Assembly (NCBI GenBank): GCA_963630555.1
Contig: CAVGND010000001.1
Span: forward strand, 1-64,000
Reading direction: 5' to 3'
From: CAVALG01 sp963630555
GTDB lineage: Bacteria; Bacillota; Clostridia; Oscillospirales; Acutalibacteraceae
DNA: 64,000 nt
Below, piece after piece: positions 45,255 to 53,164 of this stretch; position 1 is the first letter of the stretch; each line of letters starts with the position of its first letter. Made by a program: the position numbers and the translations under genes. The notes below the pieces were generated by a model that worked only from the letters and a program-made list of their open reading frames with translations, searched no databases and was not told the origin of the DNA.

Positions 45255-46419
45255 ACTGTGTGCCGATATCGGCTGGAAAAGCATTAATCATGACGGTGAG
45301 CAACTTTGCGGCGACCATATTGACATTATTGAACAAAGCGATTCTTCTACAATTATCGTTTTGGCAGATGGGTTGGGCAGCGGCGTAAAAGCAAGCATCC
45401 TTTCAACCCTTACAAGTAAAATAATTTCCACTATGATGGCAGAGGGGCTATCGGTTGAAGAATGCGTTTCAACAATTGCCGCAACGCTTCCTATTTGTTC
45501 TGTCAGGGGCGTTGCATATTCAACCTTTACCATTATTCATATTATAAATAATGATACTGTGGAAGTAATACAATACGATAATCCAAAGGTTATTATGATA
45601 AGGGACTTTGAAGTTGTTGATTACCCTACAGAGGAACTCAATGTCGGCGGAAAAACAATACTTAAGTCGCAAATCAGCCTTAACGAGGGGGATATCTTTG
45701 TTGCGATGAGTGACGGATGCCCGCATGCCGGAATAGGTACCGCCTATAATTTCGGTTGGAAAAGGGAGGATATAGCCGAATTTATGGCAGGTATTGCAAC
45801 AGCAGGGTATACGGCCAAAACGCTTGCAACAATGCTTGTTGACGAATGTGATAAATTATACGGTTCTCATCCGGGTGACGATGCCACAGCCTGCGTTGTT
45901 AAAATTCGTAAGCGTGAATCGATGAATATTCTTTTCGGCCCGCCGCGGAACCGTGACGACTGCAACCGTATGATGTCACTTTTTTTCTCAAAAGAAGGGA
46001 AGCATATCGTTTGCGGCGGTACTACATCATCAATTGCTGCCAAGTATTTGCATAAGCAGGTAAAAGCAACGCTTAATTTTGAACAAAGTGATGTCCCGCC
46101 TATTGCTGAAATCGAGGGCGTTGACCTTGTTACTGAGGGTGTTATTACAATAAACAAAGTAATAGAGTACGCCAAAGATGCTTTAGCCGAAAACAAACTG
46201 TATGAAAAATGGGGGTTTGGTCGCGACGGTGCCTCCCTTATTTGCCGCATGTTGTTTGAAGAGGCTACGGATATAAACTTCTTTGTAGGCAGGGCGGTAA
46301 ATCCCGCACACCAGAACCCCGATCTGCCGATAAATTTTAATATAAAAATGAATCTGGTTAAAGAACTTTCGGACTGCCTTAAAAAAATGGGCAAACGAAT
46401 TAAGGTAAGTTATTTTTAA
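45247..46419 (+). CDS. SpoIIE/PP2C family protein phosphatase of the hydrogenase locus
   Basis: A 390-residue phosphatase-like protein. Residues about 5-220 are the PPM/SpoIIE domain: CGDHIDI, VLADGLGSGVKAS (about 39), AMSDGCPHAGIG (about 155) and HPGDDATACVV (about 212). The C-terminal 170 residues form an extra domain (FGPPRNRDDCNRMMSLFFSK onward), found in hydrogenase-associated members. Its 8-base overlap with the sensory hydrogenase suggests that H2 sensing changes the phosphorylation of a partner; no kinase is visible in the locus. Confidence 0.86.
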   Translation: MNRLCADIGWKSINHDGEQLCGDHIDIIEQSDSSTIIVLADGLGSGVKASILSTLTSKIISTMMAEGLSVEECVSTIAATLPICSVRGVAYSTFTIIHIINNDTVEVIQYDNPKVIMIRDFEVVDYPTEELNVGGKTILKSQISLNEGDIFVAMSDGCPHAGIGTAYNFGWKREDIAEFMAGIATAGYTAKTLATMLVDECDKLYGSHPGDDATACVVKIRKRESMNILFGPPRNRDDCNRMMSLFFSKEGKHIVCGGTTSSIAAKYLHKQVKATLNFEQSDVPPIAEIEGVDLVTEGVITINKVIEYAKDALAENKLYEKWGFGRDGASLICRMLFEEATDINFFVGRAVNPAHQNPDLPINFNIKMNLVKELSDCLKKMGKRIKVSYF

Positions 46420-46431
46420 AAGGTGGATATT

Positions 46432-47856
46432 ATGCGAAAATTTGACACAAAAGTTCAACACTTAAAATACAAAGTTATACGCGAGGTTGCAAGGCTTGCG
46501 TGGAATGACCAACTTCTGGATAATATCCTGAATATTCCCAAAACCATAGTTCCGGGAAACACCCCGACAATGCGCTGCTGCGTTTATAAAGAAAGGGCTA
46601 TTTTGGAGGAACGGGTTAAACTTGCAATGGGCGGAGACTCTGATAACCCGAATGTCATAGAGGTAATTGAAATCGCCTGTGACGAATGTCCGATGGGCGG
46701 TTATGATGTTACCAATTCGTGCCGCGGATGTCTGGCACATCGCTGTGAAGATGTGTGCAGGCGCGGTGCTATCTCTTTTGATCACAATCATGTTGCTCAC
46801 ATTGATAAATCAAAATGTGTGGATTGCGGGATGTGCGCAAAGGTTTGCCCGTATTCTGCTATTGTCAACAGGAAAAGGCCTTGCGAGAATGCCTGCAAAA
46901 TTAAAGCTATTTCTATGAATGAGAACAAGGCAGCGCTTATTAATAATGACAAGTGTATTTCCTGCGGTGCCTGCGTTTATCAGTGCCCATTCGGCGCTAT
47001 AATGGATAAATCGTTCATTCTTAACGCTATTGATATTATCAAAAAGAGCGATGGCGGCAAGAATTATAAAACATATGCACTTGTTGCACCGTCAATTTCA
47101 AGCCAATTTACATACGCTAAATTAGGACAAATCATCAGCGGATTAAAAAAACTTGGCTTTAACAGTGTTGTTGAGGCGGCTTTGGGTGCGGATATGGTTG
47201 CATTTGCAGAATCAAAAGAACTTGCCGAAAAGGGATTCCTCACAAGTTCCTGTTGTCCGGCATTTGTAAGTTACATTGAAAAGTCTTTTCCGAGTATTAT
47301 GCCGTTTGTTTCTCATAATTTATCACCCATGGCTACAATTGCAAAATACATTAAAGAGCGTGAAAAGGATTGTAAAATTATATTTGTCGGGCCCTGTACC
47401 GCAAAAAAATCCGAAGTCCAAAAACCGTCGGTTCAACCCTATGTTGACACGGCAATCACCTTTGAAGAATTGCAGGCATTGTTTGACAGCCGTGATATTG
47501 ATGTAACGCAATTGGATGAGGATATTTTGGATAACGCATCGTACTACGGCCGTATATTTGCGCGCTGCGGCGGATTGTCTGATGCGGTTGCCGAAGGTCT
47601 TAAAGAACAGGGAATAACCGATTTTGATTTAAAGCCCTGTTCCTGTGACGGTATTGAGGCGTGCCGCATTGCCTTAATTAAAAAGGACAAAAATATGCTC
47701 GACGCTAATTTTATTGAAGGTATGGCGTGTGTCGGCGGTTGTATCGGCGGAGCGGGGTGCCTGACGCACGGAGAAAAGAACAAAGCAGAGGTTGATAAGT
47801 ACGGAAGGGAAGCACTTGAAAAAACCATAAGCGACGCAATTTCCGTACTGAAATAA
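46432..47856 (+). CDS. Monomeric [FeFe] hydrogenase
   Basis: A 474-residue catalytic hydrogenase (2H+ + 2e- = H2). It starts with a cysteine-rich region (CDECPMGGYD, CRGC), then ferredoxin clusters (CVDCGMCAKVC and CISCGACVYQC), then the H-cluster domain with SSCCPAF (about 271), GPCTAKKSE (about 319) and EGMACVGGCIGGAGC (about 428). The variant motifs resemble the group B enzymes of Clostridia. ATG 46432 lies behind AAAAGGTGG, better than GTG 46423. No small subunit or HydEFG maturases lie in the window. A strong terminator follows. Confidence 0.9.
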   Translation: MRKFDTKVQHLKYKVIREVARLAWNDQLLDNILNIPKTIVPGNTPTMRCCVYKERAILEERVKLAMGGDSDNPNVIEVIEIACDECPMGGYDVTNSCRGCLAHRCEDVCRRGAISFDHNHVAHIDKSKCVDCGMCAKVCPYSAIVNRKRPCENACKIKAISMNENKAALINNDKCISCGACVYQCPFGAIMDKSFILNAIDIIKKSDGGKNYKTYALVAPSISSQFTYAKLGQIISGLKKLGFNSVVEAALGADMVAFAESKELAEKGFLTSSCCPAFVSYIEKSFPSIMPFVSHNLSPMATIAKYIKEREKDCKIIFVGPCTAKKSEVQKPSVQPYVDTAITFEELQALFDSRDIDVTQLDEDILDNASYYGRIFARCGGLSDAVAEGLKEQGITDFDLKPCSCDGIEACRIALIKKDKNMLDANFIEGMACVGGCIGGAGCLTHGEKNKAEVDKYGREALEKTISDAISVLK

Positions 47857-47880
47857 GTTATTTTAATTTGTTATAAAATC

Positions 47881-47907
47881 AAAGCCACCCGTCAAACGGG
47901 TGGCTTT
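47881..47907. terminator. Terminator of the hydrogenase locus
   Basis: AAAGCCACCCGT (47881-47892) and ACGGGTGGCTTT (47896-47907) are a perfect 12-base stem with a 3-base loop, then GATTT. It follows the monomeric hydrogenase by 24 bases. Confidence 0.85.
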
Positions 47908-47945
47908 GATTTCACTACTATTCGGAAATCTGCATATATATGATA

Positions 47946-47961
47946 TTGAGATTCATCTCAA
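47946..47961. repeat. Palindrome TTGAGATTCATCTCAA upstream of cotJA
   Basis: Two perfect 7-base arms with a 2-base centre lie 23 bases before the cotJA start. A GCATATA stretch 15 bases before CATCTCA also resembles a sigma-E-type promoter (-35 like ATATT, -10 like CATANNNT), which would fit a mother-cell coat gene. Both readings are tentative. Confidence 0.35.
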
Positions 47962-47984
47962 ATAATAAATCAAGGGGAATTGTA

Positions 47985-48191
47985 ATGTTAGATCTGCTCG
48001 AAAAAGACAGCCCGGATATTCAGGATAACAATCACTTCTGTGACACTGAACTGAAAAATCTGCCTTTGACAATGGCATATGTGCCTATGCAGCGCTTTAA
48101 CGATTTTTATGAAAATAAATATGACGCACTGAAAAACGGTACATTATTTAAAGAATTGGATAAACCGTTTAAGGGCAAATTCGTGGGTTAA
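47985..48191 (+). CDS. cotJA: Spore coat-associated protein CotJA
   Basis: A 68-residue protein with the family core LTMAYVPMQRF (about 28-38) and ALKNGTLFKELDKPFKG at the end. CotJA is a mother-cell-made coat protein that needs CotJC for assembly. The ATG at 47985 is preceded by CAAGGGG. It leads the cotJABC operon. A 45-base upstream extension of the frame lacks a ribosome site. Confidence 0.88.
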   Translation: MLDLLEKDSPDIQDNNHFCDTELKNLPLTMAYVPMQRFNDFYENKYDALKNGTLFKELDKPFKGKFVG

Positions 48192-48272
48192 AACACCCGA
48201 CTGTCGCACCGAATGCCGTTACGCTGCGGCTTTATAATCATTAATCTTCAAACGGCAGAAGGGACATTGTTA

Positions 48273-48530
48273 ATGGCAAAATCCGAAAGTTTGTTAAACG
48301 AATTGTCAGCTGCTGAATTTGCGGCTTGGGAAACACATTTGTTTCTTGATACACATTCTACAAATGCCAAGGCGTTTGAAACACTGAAAAAATTCGGCGG
48401 CGAAGCAACTCGACTTAAAAACGAATTTATTAAAGCAAACGGACCGCTTACGCCGTCTGATTTATACGGCGAAAATGACTATAATTGGCTTAATAATCCG
48501 TGGCCGTGGGAGAAGGGGGCAAAAGCGTAA
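48273..48530 (+). CDS. cotJB: Spore coat protein CotJB
   Basis: An 85-residue protein with the CotJB pattern: LLNELSAAEFAAWETHLFLDT at the N-terminus and SDLYGENDYNWLNNPWPWE near the end. It acts in spore-coat assembly with CotJA and CotJC. The ATG 48273 follows AGAAGGGA; a longer frame from 48213 is unlikely. Its stop overlaps the cotJC start (TAATG). Confidence 0.9.
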   Translation: MAKSESLLNELSAAEFAAWETHLFLDTHSTNAKAFETLKKFGGEATRLKNEFIKANGPLTPSDLYGENDYNWLNNPWPWEKGAKA

Positions 48531-49126
48531 TGTGGCAATATCAGAAAAAATTGCAATATCCTATAAATATAAAACAAACCAACCCGAAACTCGCGCAACT
48601 TATTATTGAACAGTACGGCGGGCCGGACGGTGAACTCGGTGCCAGTTTAAGATATTTGAGTCAGCGCTTTTCAATGCCGTACCCGGAATTAAAGGGTTTG
48701 CTGACCGATGTCGGCACCGAAGAACTTGCTCATCTGGAGATGATTGGAAGCATAGTTTATCAACTCACGCGGAACTTAAGTGAAAAAGATATTGAAACCG
48801 CAGGTTTTGACGCATATTTTGTTAATCATACCGCCGGAGTTTATCCGTCGGGAGCTTCGGGTGTGCCGTTTAATGCAAATGCACTTGCCGTAAAAGGCGA
48901 CCCGATAACCGATCTTCACGAAGATTTGGCGGCAGAACAAAAGGCAAGAACAACATATGATAATATTTTGCGTTTTTGTTCAGATGACCCCGACGTCAGT
49001 GATGTCATAAAGTTTTTGCGTCAAAGAGAAATAGTTCACTACCAACGATTTGGTGAAGGTTTGCGTATAGTTCAGGATAACCTTAACTCTAAAAACTTCT
49101 ATCAGATTAATCCGGCGTTTGATTGA
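48530..49126 (+). CDS. cotJC: Spore coat protein CotJC (manganese catalase family)
   Basis: A 198-residue four-helix-bundle protein of the manganese-catalase family. Metal ligands can be seen in LLTDVGTEELAHLEMIGSIV (Glu and His, about 60-75) and in DLAAEQKARTTYDNIL (about 133) with REIVHYQRFGE (about 165). It begins WQYQKKLQYPINI, usual for CotJC. Start ATG 48530 overlaps cotJB. A clear terminator follows. Peroxide detoxification in the coat is possible but not shown. Confidence 0.92.
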   Translation: MWQYQKKLQYPINIKQTNPKLAQLIIEQYGGPDGELGASLRYLSQRFSMPYPELKGLLTDVGTEELAHLEMIGSIVYQLTRNLSEKDIETAGFDAYFVNHTAGVYPSGASGVPFNANALAVKGDPITDLHEDLAAEQKARTTYDNILRFCSDDPDVSDVIKFLRQREIVHYQRFGEGLRIVQDNLNSKNFYQINPAFD

Positions 49127-49143
49127 TGCGCTTTTACACTTTT

Positions 49144-49182
49144 ACAGCGAGCGGCATTTTGTGCTGCCGCCCGCTGTTTTTT
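49144..49182 (+). terminator. Rho-independent terminator of cotJABC
   Basis: ACAGCGAGCGGCA (49144-49156) and TGCCGCCCGCTGT (49165-49177) pair over 13 positions with one A-C mismatch, 8-base loop, followed by TTTTTT. Confidence 0.9.
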
Positions 49183-49195
49183 ACAAATTTTCGAC

Positions 49196-49223
49196 TTGAC
49201 AAAACCGTTTTATATGTTAAGAT
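49196..49223 (+). promoter_or_regulatory. Sigma-A-type promoter of the pyridoxal kinase-like gene
   Basis: TTGACA (49196-49201), a 16-base spacer and TAAGAT (49218-49223) lie 41 bases before the TTG start at 49264. Confidence 0.7.
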
Positions 49224-49263
49224 GTAAGTATTAAACATTATTATCGTAATCGGGGACGAAAAT

Positions 49264-50100
49264 TTGAAAAACACTCAGCTTAAAAAAGTTTTAACGGTGA
49301 ACGACCTTTCCTGTTACGGAAAATGTTCTTTAAGCGTATCGCTGCCGATTATGTCTTATTTCGGTGTTGAGTCTGTGCCGCTTCCTACATCCGTATTATC
49401 GTCGCACACGGCGGTGTTTGAAGATTACACCATACTTGATATGACGGATGAAATGCATCGGATATTGAACTTGTGGGAGTCGCACAACTTAAGTTTTGAT
49501 GCGATGATGACGGGGTATTTCAGCAATAATGAGCAGATAGATATTTGCTGTGACTATATTGCCCGTCATAAAAACCAACTTGATTTTATACTTGTTGATC
49601 CGGTTATGGCTGATAACGGAAAATTGTATTCCGGGTTTGAATCGGATATACCGCAAAAAATGTTGGATTTGTGTGCTGTCGCCGATATTATCACACCGAA
49701 TTTAACCGAAGCTGCGCTTTTAACGGGAATGGAATACAAGCAGTTTTATACCGATAAAGAACTGCTTGAAATGTTAAAAGAACTTTTGAATACGGGCTGC
49801 GGTGCGGCGGTTATAACAGGTGTCAGACAGTCTGACGGCATAATGAACGATGTGTATTTTGACGGCGCCGAAGTTGTAAAATTCAGCCACGAATTTTCAA
49901 ATAAACGCCTCCACGGAAGCGGCGATGTGTTTGCCTCCGTGCTTTGTGCAAAAGCGACAGGCGGTGCCAAACTTAAATCGGCAACAGCGGCTGCAAGTGA
50001 ATTTACTGCCGAGTGTATAAAAGAAACTTTGCAAAATTCCGCCCGAAATCCGTACGGACTTGATTTTGAACGGGTTATATCTGCGGTAAATAAAAAATAG
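49264..50100 (+). CDS. Pyridoxamine/pyridoxal kinase (PdxY/PdxK type, ribokinase superfamily)
   Basis: A 278-residue cytosolic kinase that phosphorylates vitamin B6 vitamers to feed PLP synthesis. Features: DLSCYGKCSLSVSLPIMSYF near the N-terminus (NDLSxxGrcSL is typical of clostridial pyridoxamine kinases), ILVDPVMADNGKLY (about 112), ITPNLTEAALL (about 140) and the anion-hole/catalytic motif LHGSGDVFAS (about 216). The start is TTG 49264 behind ATCGGGGACG. It has its own promoter after the cotJ terminator and precedes the SDR gene by 23 bases. Confidence 0.87.
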   Translation: MKNTQLKKVLTVNDLSCYGKCSLSVSLPIMSYFGVESVPLPTSVLSSHTAVFEDYTILDMTDEMHRILNLWESHNLSFDAMMTGYFSNNEQIDICCDYIARHKNQLDFILVDPVMADNGKLYSGFESDIPQKMLDLCAVADIITPNLTEAALLTGMEYKQFYTDKELLEMLKELLNTGCGAAVITGVRQSDGIMNDVYFDGAEVVKFSHEFSNKRLHGSGDVFASVLCAKATGGAKLKSATAAASEFTAECIKETLQNSARNPYGLDFERVISAVNKK

Positions 50101-50123
50101 TAAAAAGTCAAAGGATGTTATAA

Positions 50124-50882
50124 ATGAATATTGCTGTAATTACAGGTGCTTCTTCCGGTATCGGCAGGGAATTTGTACTTAAAGCTGATGAAAAATTTAA
50201 ATTGGATGAAATATGGGTGATTGCACGCCGTGCCGAGCGGCTTAATGAACTTAAATCCTTAACAAATGCGAAAATTAAACCGATTCCGCTTGATTTAACG
50301 GCTGATGATGCAATCGAACAATACAAAAGTGAACTTGACAAAGTAAAACCAAATGTCAAATTGCTTGTTAATGCAGGCGGTTTCGGAAAATTCGGTGCTT
50401 TTTGTGATATTCCGCTCTCGGAACAGTACAATATGATAGACCTTAACTGCAAAGCGCTTGTAGGCGTTACTTATGCAACAGTACCGTTTATGACAGGCGG
50501 TTCAAATATTATTGAAATGTCGTCAATTTCTGCATTTCAGCCGGTTCCGTATATAAATGTTTATGCTGCCACCAAGTCATTTGTATTAAGTTTTTCACGC
50601 TCTTTGGGGGTTGAACTCAAAAAGAAAAATATAAAAGTTACGGCAGTTTGCCCGTTTTGGGTAAAGACCGAATTTTTTGACCGCGCCGTTACGGACGATA
50701 CCGTTAAGTATTATGCACGTTTTCTAACGGCTGAAAATGTAGTTAAAGCAGCCCTTAAAGACGCCGAAAGGGGCAAAGCAGTGTCGGTTTGCGGCTTTAT
50801 GAATAAATGTCAGGCGCTTGCCGCAAAAATTTTGCCGCACGGCTTGGTTATGAAAATCTGGTGCCGTCAGCAAAGCAAATAA
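50124..50882 (+). CDS. SDR family NAD(P)-dependent oxidoreductase
   Basis: A 252-residue classical short-chain dehydrogenase. Cofactor-binding TGASSGIGREF is at residues 7-17, NAGGFG at about 82, the catalytic Ser in EMSSISAFQ (about 136) and the YxxxK pair in VYAATKSF (about 149-153). The RR pair after strand 2 (ARRAERL) suggests NADP preference. The substrate is unknown. It follows the pyridoxal kinase-like gene in the same direction and may be co-transcribed. Confidence 0.88.
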   Translation: MNIAVITGASSGIGREFVLKADEKFKLDEIWVIARRAERLNELKSLTNAKIKPIPLDLTADDAIEQYKSELDKVKPNVKLLVNAGGFGKFGAFCDIPLSEQYNMIDLNCKALVGVTYATVPFMTGGSNIIEMSSISAFQPVPYINVYAATKSFVLSFSRSLGVELKKKNIKVTAVCPFWVKTEFFDRAVTDDTVKYYARFLTAENVVKAALKDAERGKAVSVCGFMNKCQALAAKILPHGLVMKIWCRQQSK

Positions 50883-50947
50883 TTTACTTTGGGTAATATG
50901 AACAAAATTAATATTACAGTAACATTAAGTTATTACAAAATTCACAC

Positions 50948-50976
50948 TTGACATAATAATTCTGTCGATATATAAT
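50948..50976 (+). promoter_or_regulatory. Sigma-A-type promoter of the xpt riboswitch operon
   Basis: A perfect TTGACA (50948-50953) and a perfect TATAAT (50971-50976) separated by 17 bases. The transcript starts about 30 bases before the purine aptamer. Confidence 0.9.
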
Positions 50977-51012
50977 CATAATTGTAGTTTACAAGTGAAA
51001 ATTGAATAGTTT

Positions 51013-51170
51013 ACCGATATAGGTTTGGATAAACGGCCCAAACGTTTCTACCGCGACGCCACAGACGCGACTATTGGTTATTAAGAACGAACGCAGATAG
51101 TTTTTATGTGCGTAGTGGTTTCGTTTTTATATCGGTAAGCAGACTTTGAAAAGTCTGCTTTTCTTATTTT
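51013..51170 (+). promoter_or_regulatory. Purine riboswitch (guanine type) with transcription terminator
   Basis: The aptamer (51013-51078) has P1 ACCGATA/TATTGGT, P2 GTTTGG/CCAAAC, the invariant J2/3 core GTTTCTACC, a P3 loop and the J3/1 GACTAT, whose C marks guanine-type ligands. Loop L2 is enlarged (AUAAACGGC) and J1/2 seems two bases shorter than usual. The terminator AAGCAGACTTT/AAAGTCTGCTT (51137-51160) is followed by TTCTTATTTT. GTTTACCGATATA (51009-51021) can pair with TATATCGGTAAGC (51128-51140) as antiterminator; ligand-bound P1 would prevent that, so purine switches xpt off. Confidence 0.85.
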
Positions 51171-51193
51171 AAAATAAAAGGGAGGTTGCTGTT

Positions 51194-51766
51194 ATGAAAG
51201 CGTTGGAACAAAAGATACTTAAGGACGGCAAAATTCTCCCCGGCAATATTCTCAAAGTCGGCTCGTTTCTTAATCAACAGTTAGATGTTGAATTTTTGGG
51301 CGAAATAGGCAAAGAAATTCAGAACATTTACAAAGATTACAATGTAACTAAAATTTTAACAATTGAAGCATCCGGCATCGCAATTGCGGTTGCTGCCGGA
51401 ATGGTTATGGGCGTTCCTGCTGTATTTGCCAAAAAAGGCAAAAGTGCCAATGTCAGCGGGGACGTTTTTAAAACCGTGGTTTATTCGTATACGCACAATA
51501 CCGAGTATGATGTCGTTGTCCCGAAAGAATATCTCTCGCCTGACGATTGCGTTGTTATTGTAGATGATTTTCTTGCTAACGGCAAAGCGCTTGAAGGGTT
51601 GATTGATATTGTCAGGCAATCCGGCGCAACGCTTGCGGGATGCACCTGTGCTATCGAAAAAGGCTTTCAGGGCGGGGGAGACGCGTTACGCCAAAAGGGC
51701 ATAAGGGTTGAATCTCTTGCAAAAATTTCATCAATGTCGGTTGAAAACGGCATGAAGTTTGACTAA
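51194..51766 (+). CDS. xpt: Xanthine phosphoribosyltransferase
   Basis: A 190-residue type I phosphoribosyltransferase that converts xanthine and PRPP to XMP. The PRPP-binding signature is VVIVDDFLANGKALEG (about 116-131) and EASGIAIAVAAGM (about 58-70) is the base-binding region. The N-terminus MKALEQKILKDGKILPGNIL is typical for Xpt. The site AAAGGGAGGTTGCTGTT is strong. Control by the riboswitch directly upstream is the standard arrangement. It precedes the nucleoside importer genes, so uptake and salvage are probably coordinated. Confidence 0.95.
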   Translation: MKALEQKILKDGKILPGNILKVGSFLNQQLDVEFLGEIGKEIQNIYKDYNVTKILTIEASGIAIAVAAGMVMGVPAVFAKKGKSANVSGDVFKTVVYSYTHNTEYDVVVPKEYLSPDDCVVIVDDFLANGKALEGLIDIVRQSGATLAGCTCAIEKGFQGGGDALRQKGIRVESLAKISSMSVENGMKFD

Positions 51767-51827
51767 TGATTTTTTAAGTTTTGAAAAAAACTTATTAAAT
51801 AAAAAATTATTATCGGAGGAAAAGTAA

Positions 51828-53014
51828 ATGAAAAAAATTCTGGCATTGGTTCTTGCTNNNNNNNNNNGGTGTTTAGTTTTGCCGCTTGCGGCAGCAGCAA
51901 GAAAAGCAGCAAATTGAAAGTAGGGTTCATCTTCCTGCACGATGAAAATTCTACGTATGACCTTAACTTCATTAATGCTGCAAAAGCGGCTTGCGAAAAA
52001 CTCGGGGTTGAGTATGTGGCTAAAACCAATATTCCTGAATCAAACGAATGCTATGAAGCGGCAGCCGATCTTGTTGACCGTGGATGCACACTCGTATTTG
52101 CCGACAGTTTCGGTCACGAGCAGTACCTTGCAAAAGCTGCTAAGGAGTTTACCGATGTTGAATTCTGCCACGCTACCGGAACAACTGCCCATACAGCAGG
52201 AATCAAAAACTTCCACAATGCGTTTGCTTCTATCTATGAAGGCAGATATCTTGCGGGAATCGCAGCAGGTATGAAACTTAACGAAATGATCAGCGCCGGA
52301 GAATTCACCGAAGACGATGCAAAAATCGGCTATGTAGGTGCGTTTACTTATGCCGAAGTTATTTCCGGTTACACCTCATTCTTCCTCGGCGTTCGTTCGG
52401 TCTGCCCGAAAGCGACAATGGAAGTTCAGTTTACAGGCAGCTGGTATGATGAAACCGCCGAAAAAGAAGCTGCTAACACTCTTATCGGCCGCGGCTGCAA
52501 ACTTATAAGCCAGCACGCTGACTCAATGGGTGCTCCTACCGCCTGCGAAGTCGCCGATGTTCCCAATGTTTCTTACAACGGCAGCACACTTTCTGCTTGT
52601 CCCAACACATTTATTGTTTCTTCTAAGATTGATTGGCAGCCCTATTTTGAGTACATCATCAATTGTGTAACTGAGGGCAAAACAATTGATACGGATTGGT
52701 GCAAAGGTACGGCTGACGGTTCGGTTGTTCTTACAGATATAAACACCGACGTTGCTGCTGCGGGTACCGAAGAAGCAATCAAAGAAGCAGAGGCAAAATT
52801 GGCTGACGGTTCGCTCCATGTTTTTGATACAAGCAAATTCACTGTTAAAGGCGAAACCCTTTCTTCTTACAAAGCAGATGTTGATACCGATAAGGATTAC
52901 ACTCCCGATACCGAAGTTATTTCGGACGGCTATTTCCATGAGTCCGAAAAACGTTCGGCACCCTATTTCGATCTCAGAATCGACGGCATCACAACTCTTA
53001 ACGAGAAGTTCTGA
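51828..53014 (+). CDS. BMP-family nucleoside-binding lipoprotein (interrupted by an assembly gap)
   Basis: The gene opens at ATG 51828 (MKKILALVLA) behind ATCGGAGG, is interrupted by ten Ns, and resumes as VFSFAACGSSKKSS: a lipobox (FAAC) that anchors the mature protein in the membrane. The remainder (about 375 residues) is a BMP/PnrA-type periplasmic-binding fold (KVGFIFLHDENSTYDLNF, IGYVGAFTYAEVISGYTSF). Members bind nucleosides. Across the gap the frames differ by the ten placeholder Ns only; about 8 or 11 real bases would restore them. So this is one intact gene, not a pseudogene. Confidence 0.88.
51858..51867. other. Assembly gap of ten Ns
   Basis: Ten consecutive unknown bases lie inside the signal-peptide region of the BMP lipoprotein. 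The number is probably nominal, because it does not keep the reading frame. Confidence 0.97.
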
Positions 53015-53033
53015 TTTAATTTAATATTTGCGC

Positions 53034-53060
53034 AGGCGGGGCGTATTTTACGCTTCGCCT
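53034..53060 (+). terminator. Hairpin between the binding protein and ATPase genes (partial terminator)
   Basis: AGGCGGGGCGT (53034-53044) pairs with ACGCTTCGCCT (53050-53060), 11 pairs with two G-U, extended by GCG/CGC. A T-rich stretch follows a few bases later. Such hairpins behind binding-protein genes usually lower expression of the transporter genes downstream. Confidence 0.65.
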
Positions 53061-53164
53061 ACGCTTGTTTTTATTTGTTTTTATTATTTAAACGATTGCT
53101 TTGAAAACTACACTGTTTTTGAACAGCGTAATTTTGAAAATAATCTCAGGAGGAATTGAAAGGC

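Noticed and set aside
51858..51870. Apparent frameshift in the BMP lipoprotein
   Set aside because: It falls exactly on the ten-N gap, whose length is nominal, so it is no evidence of a broken gene.
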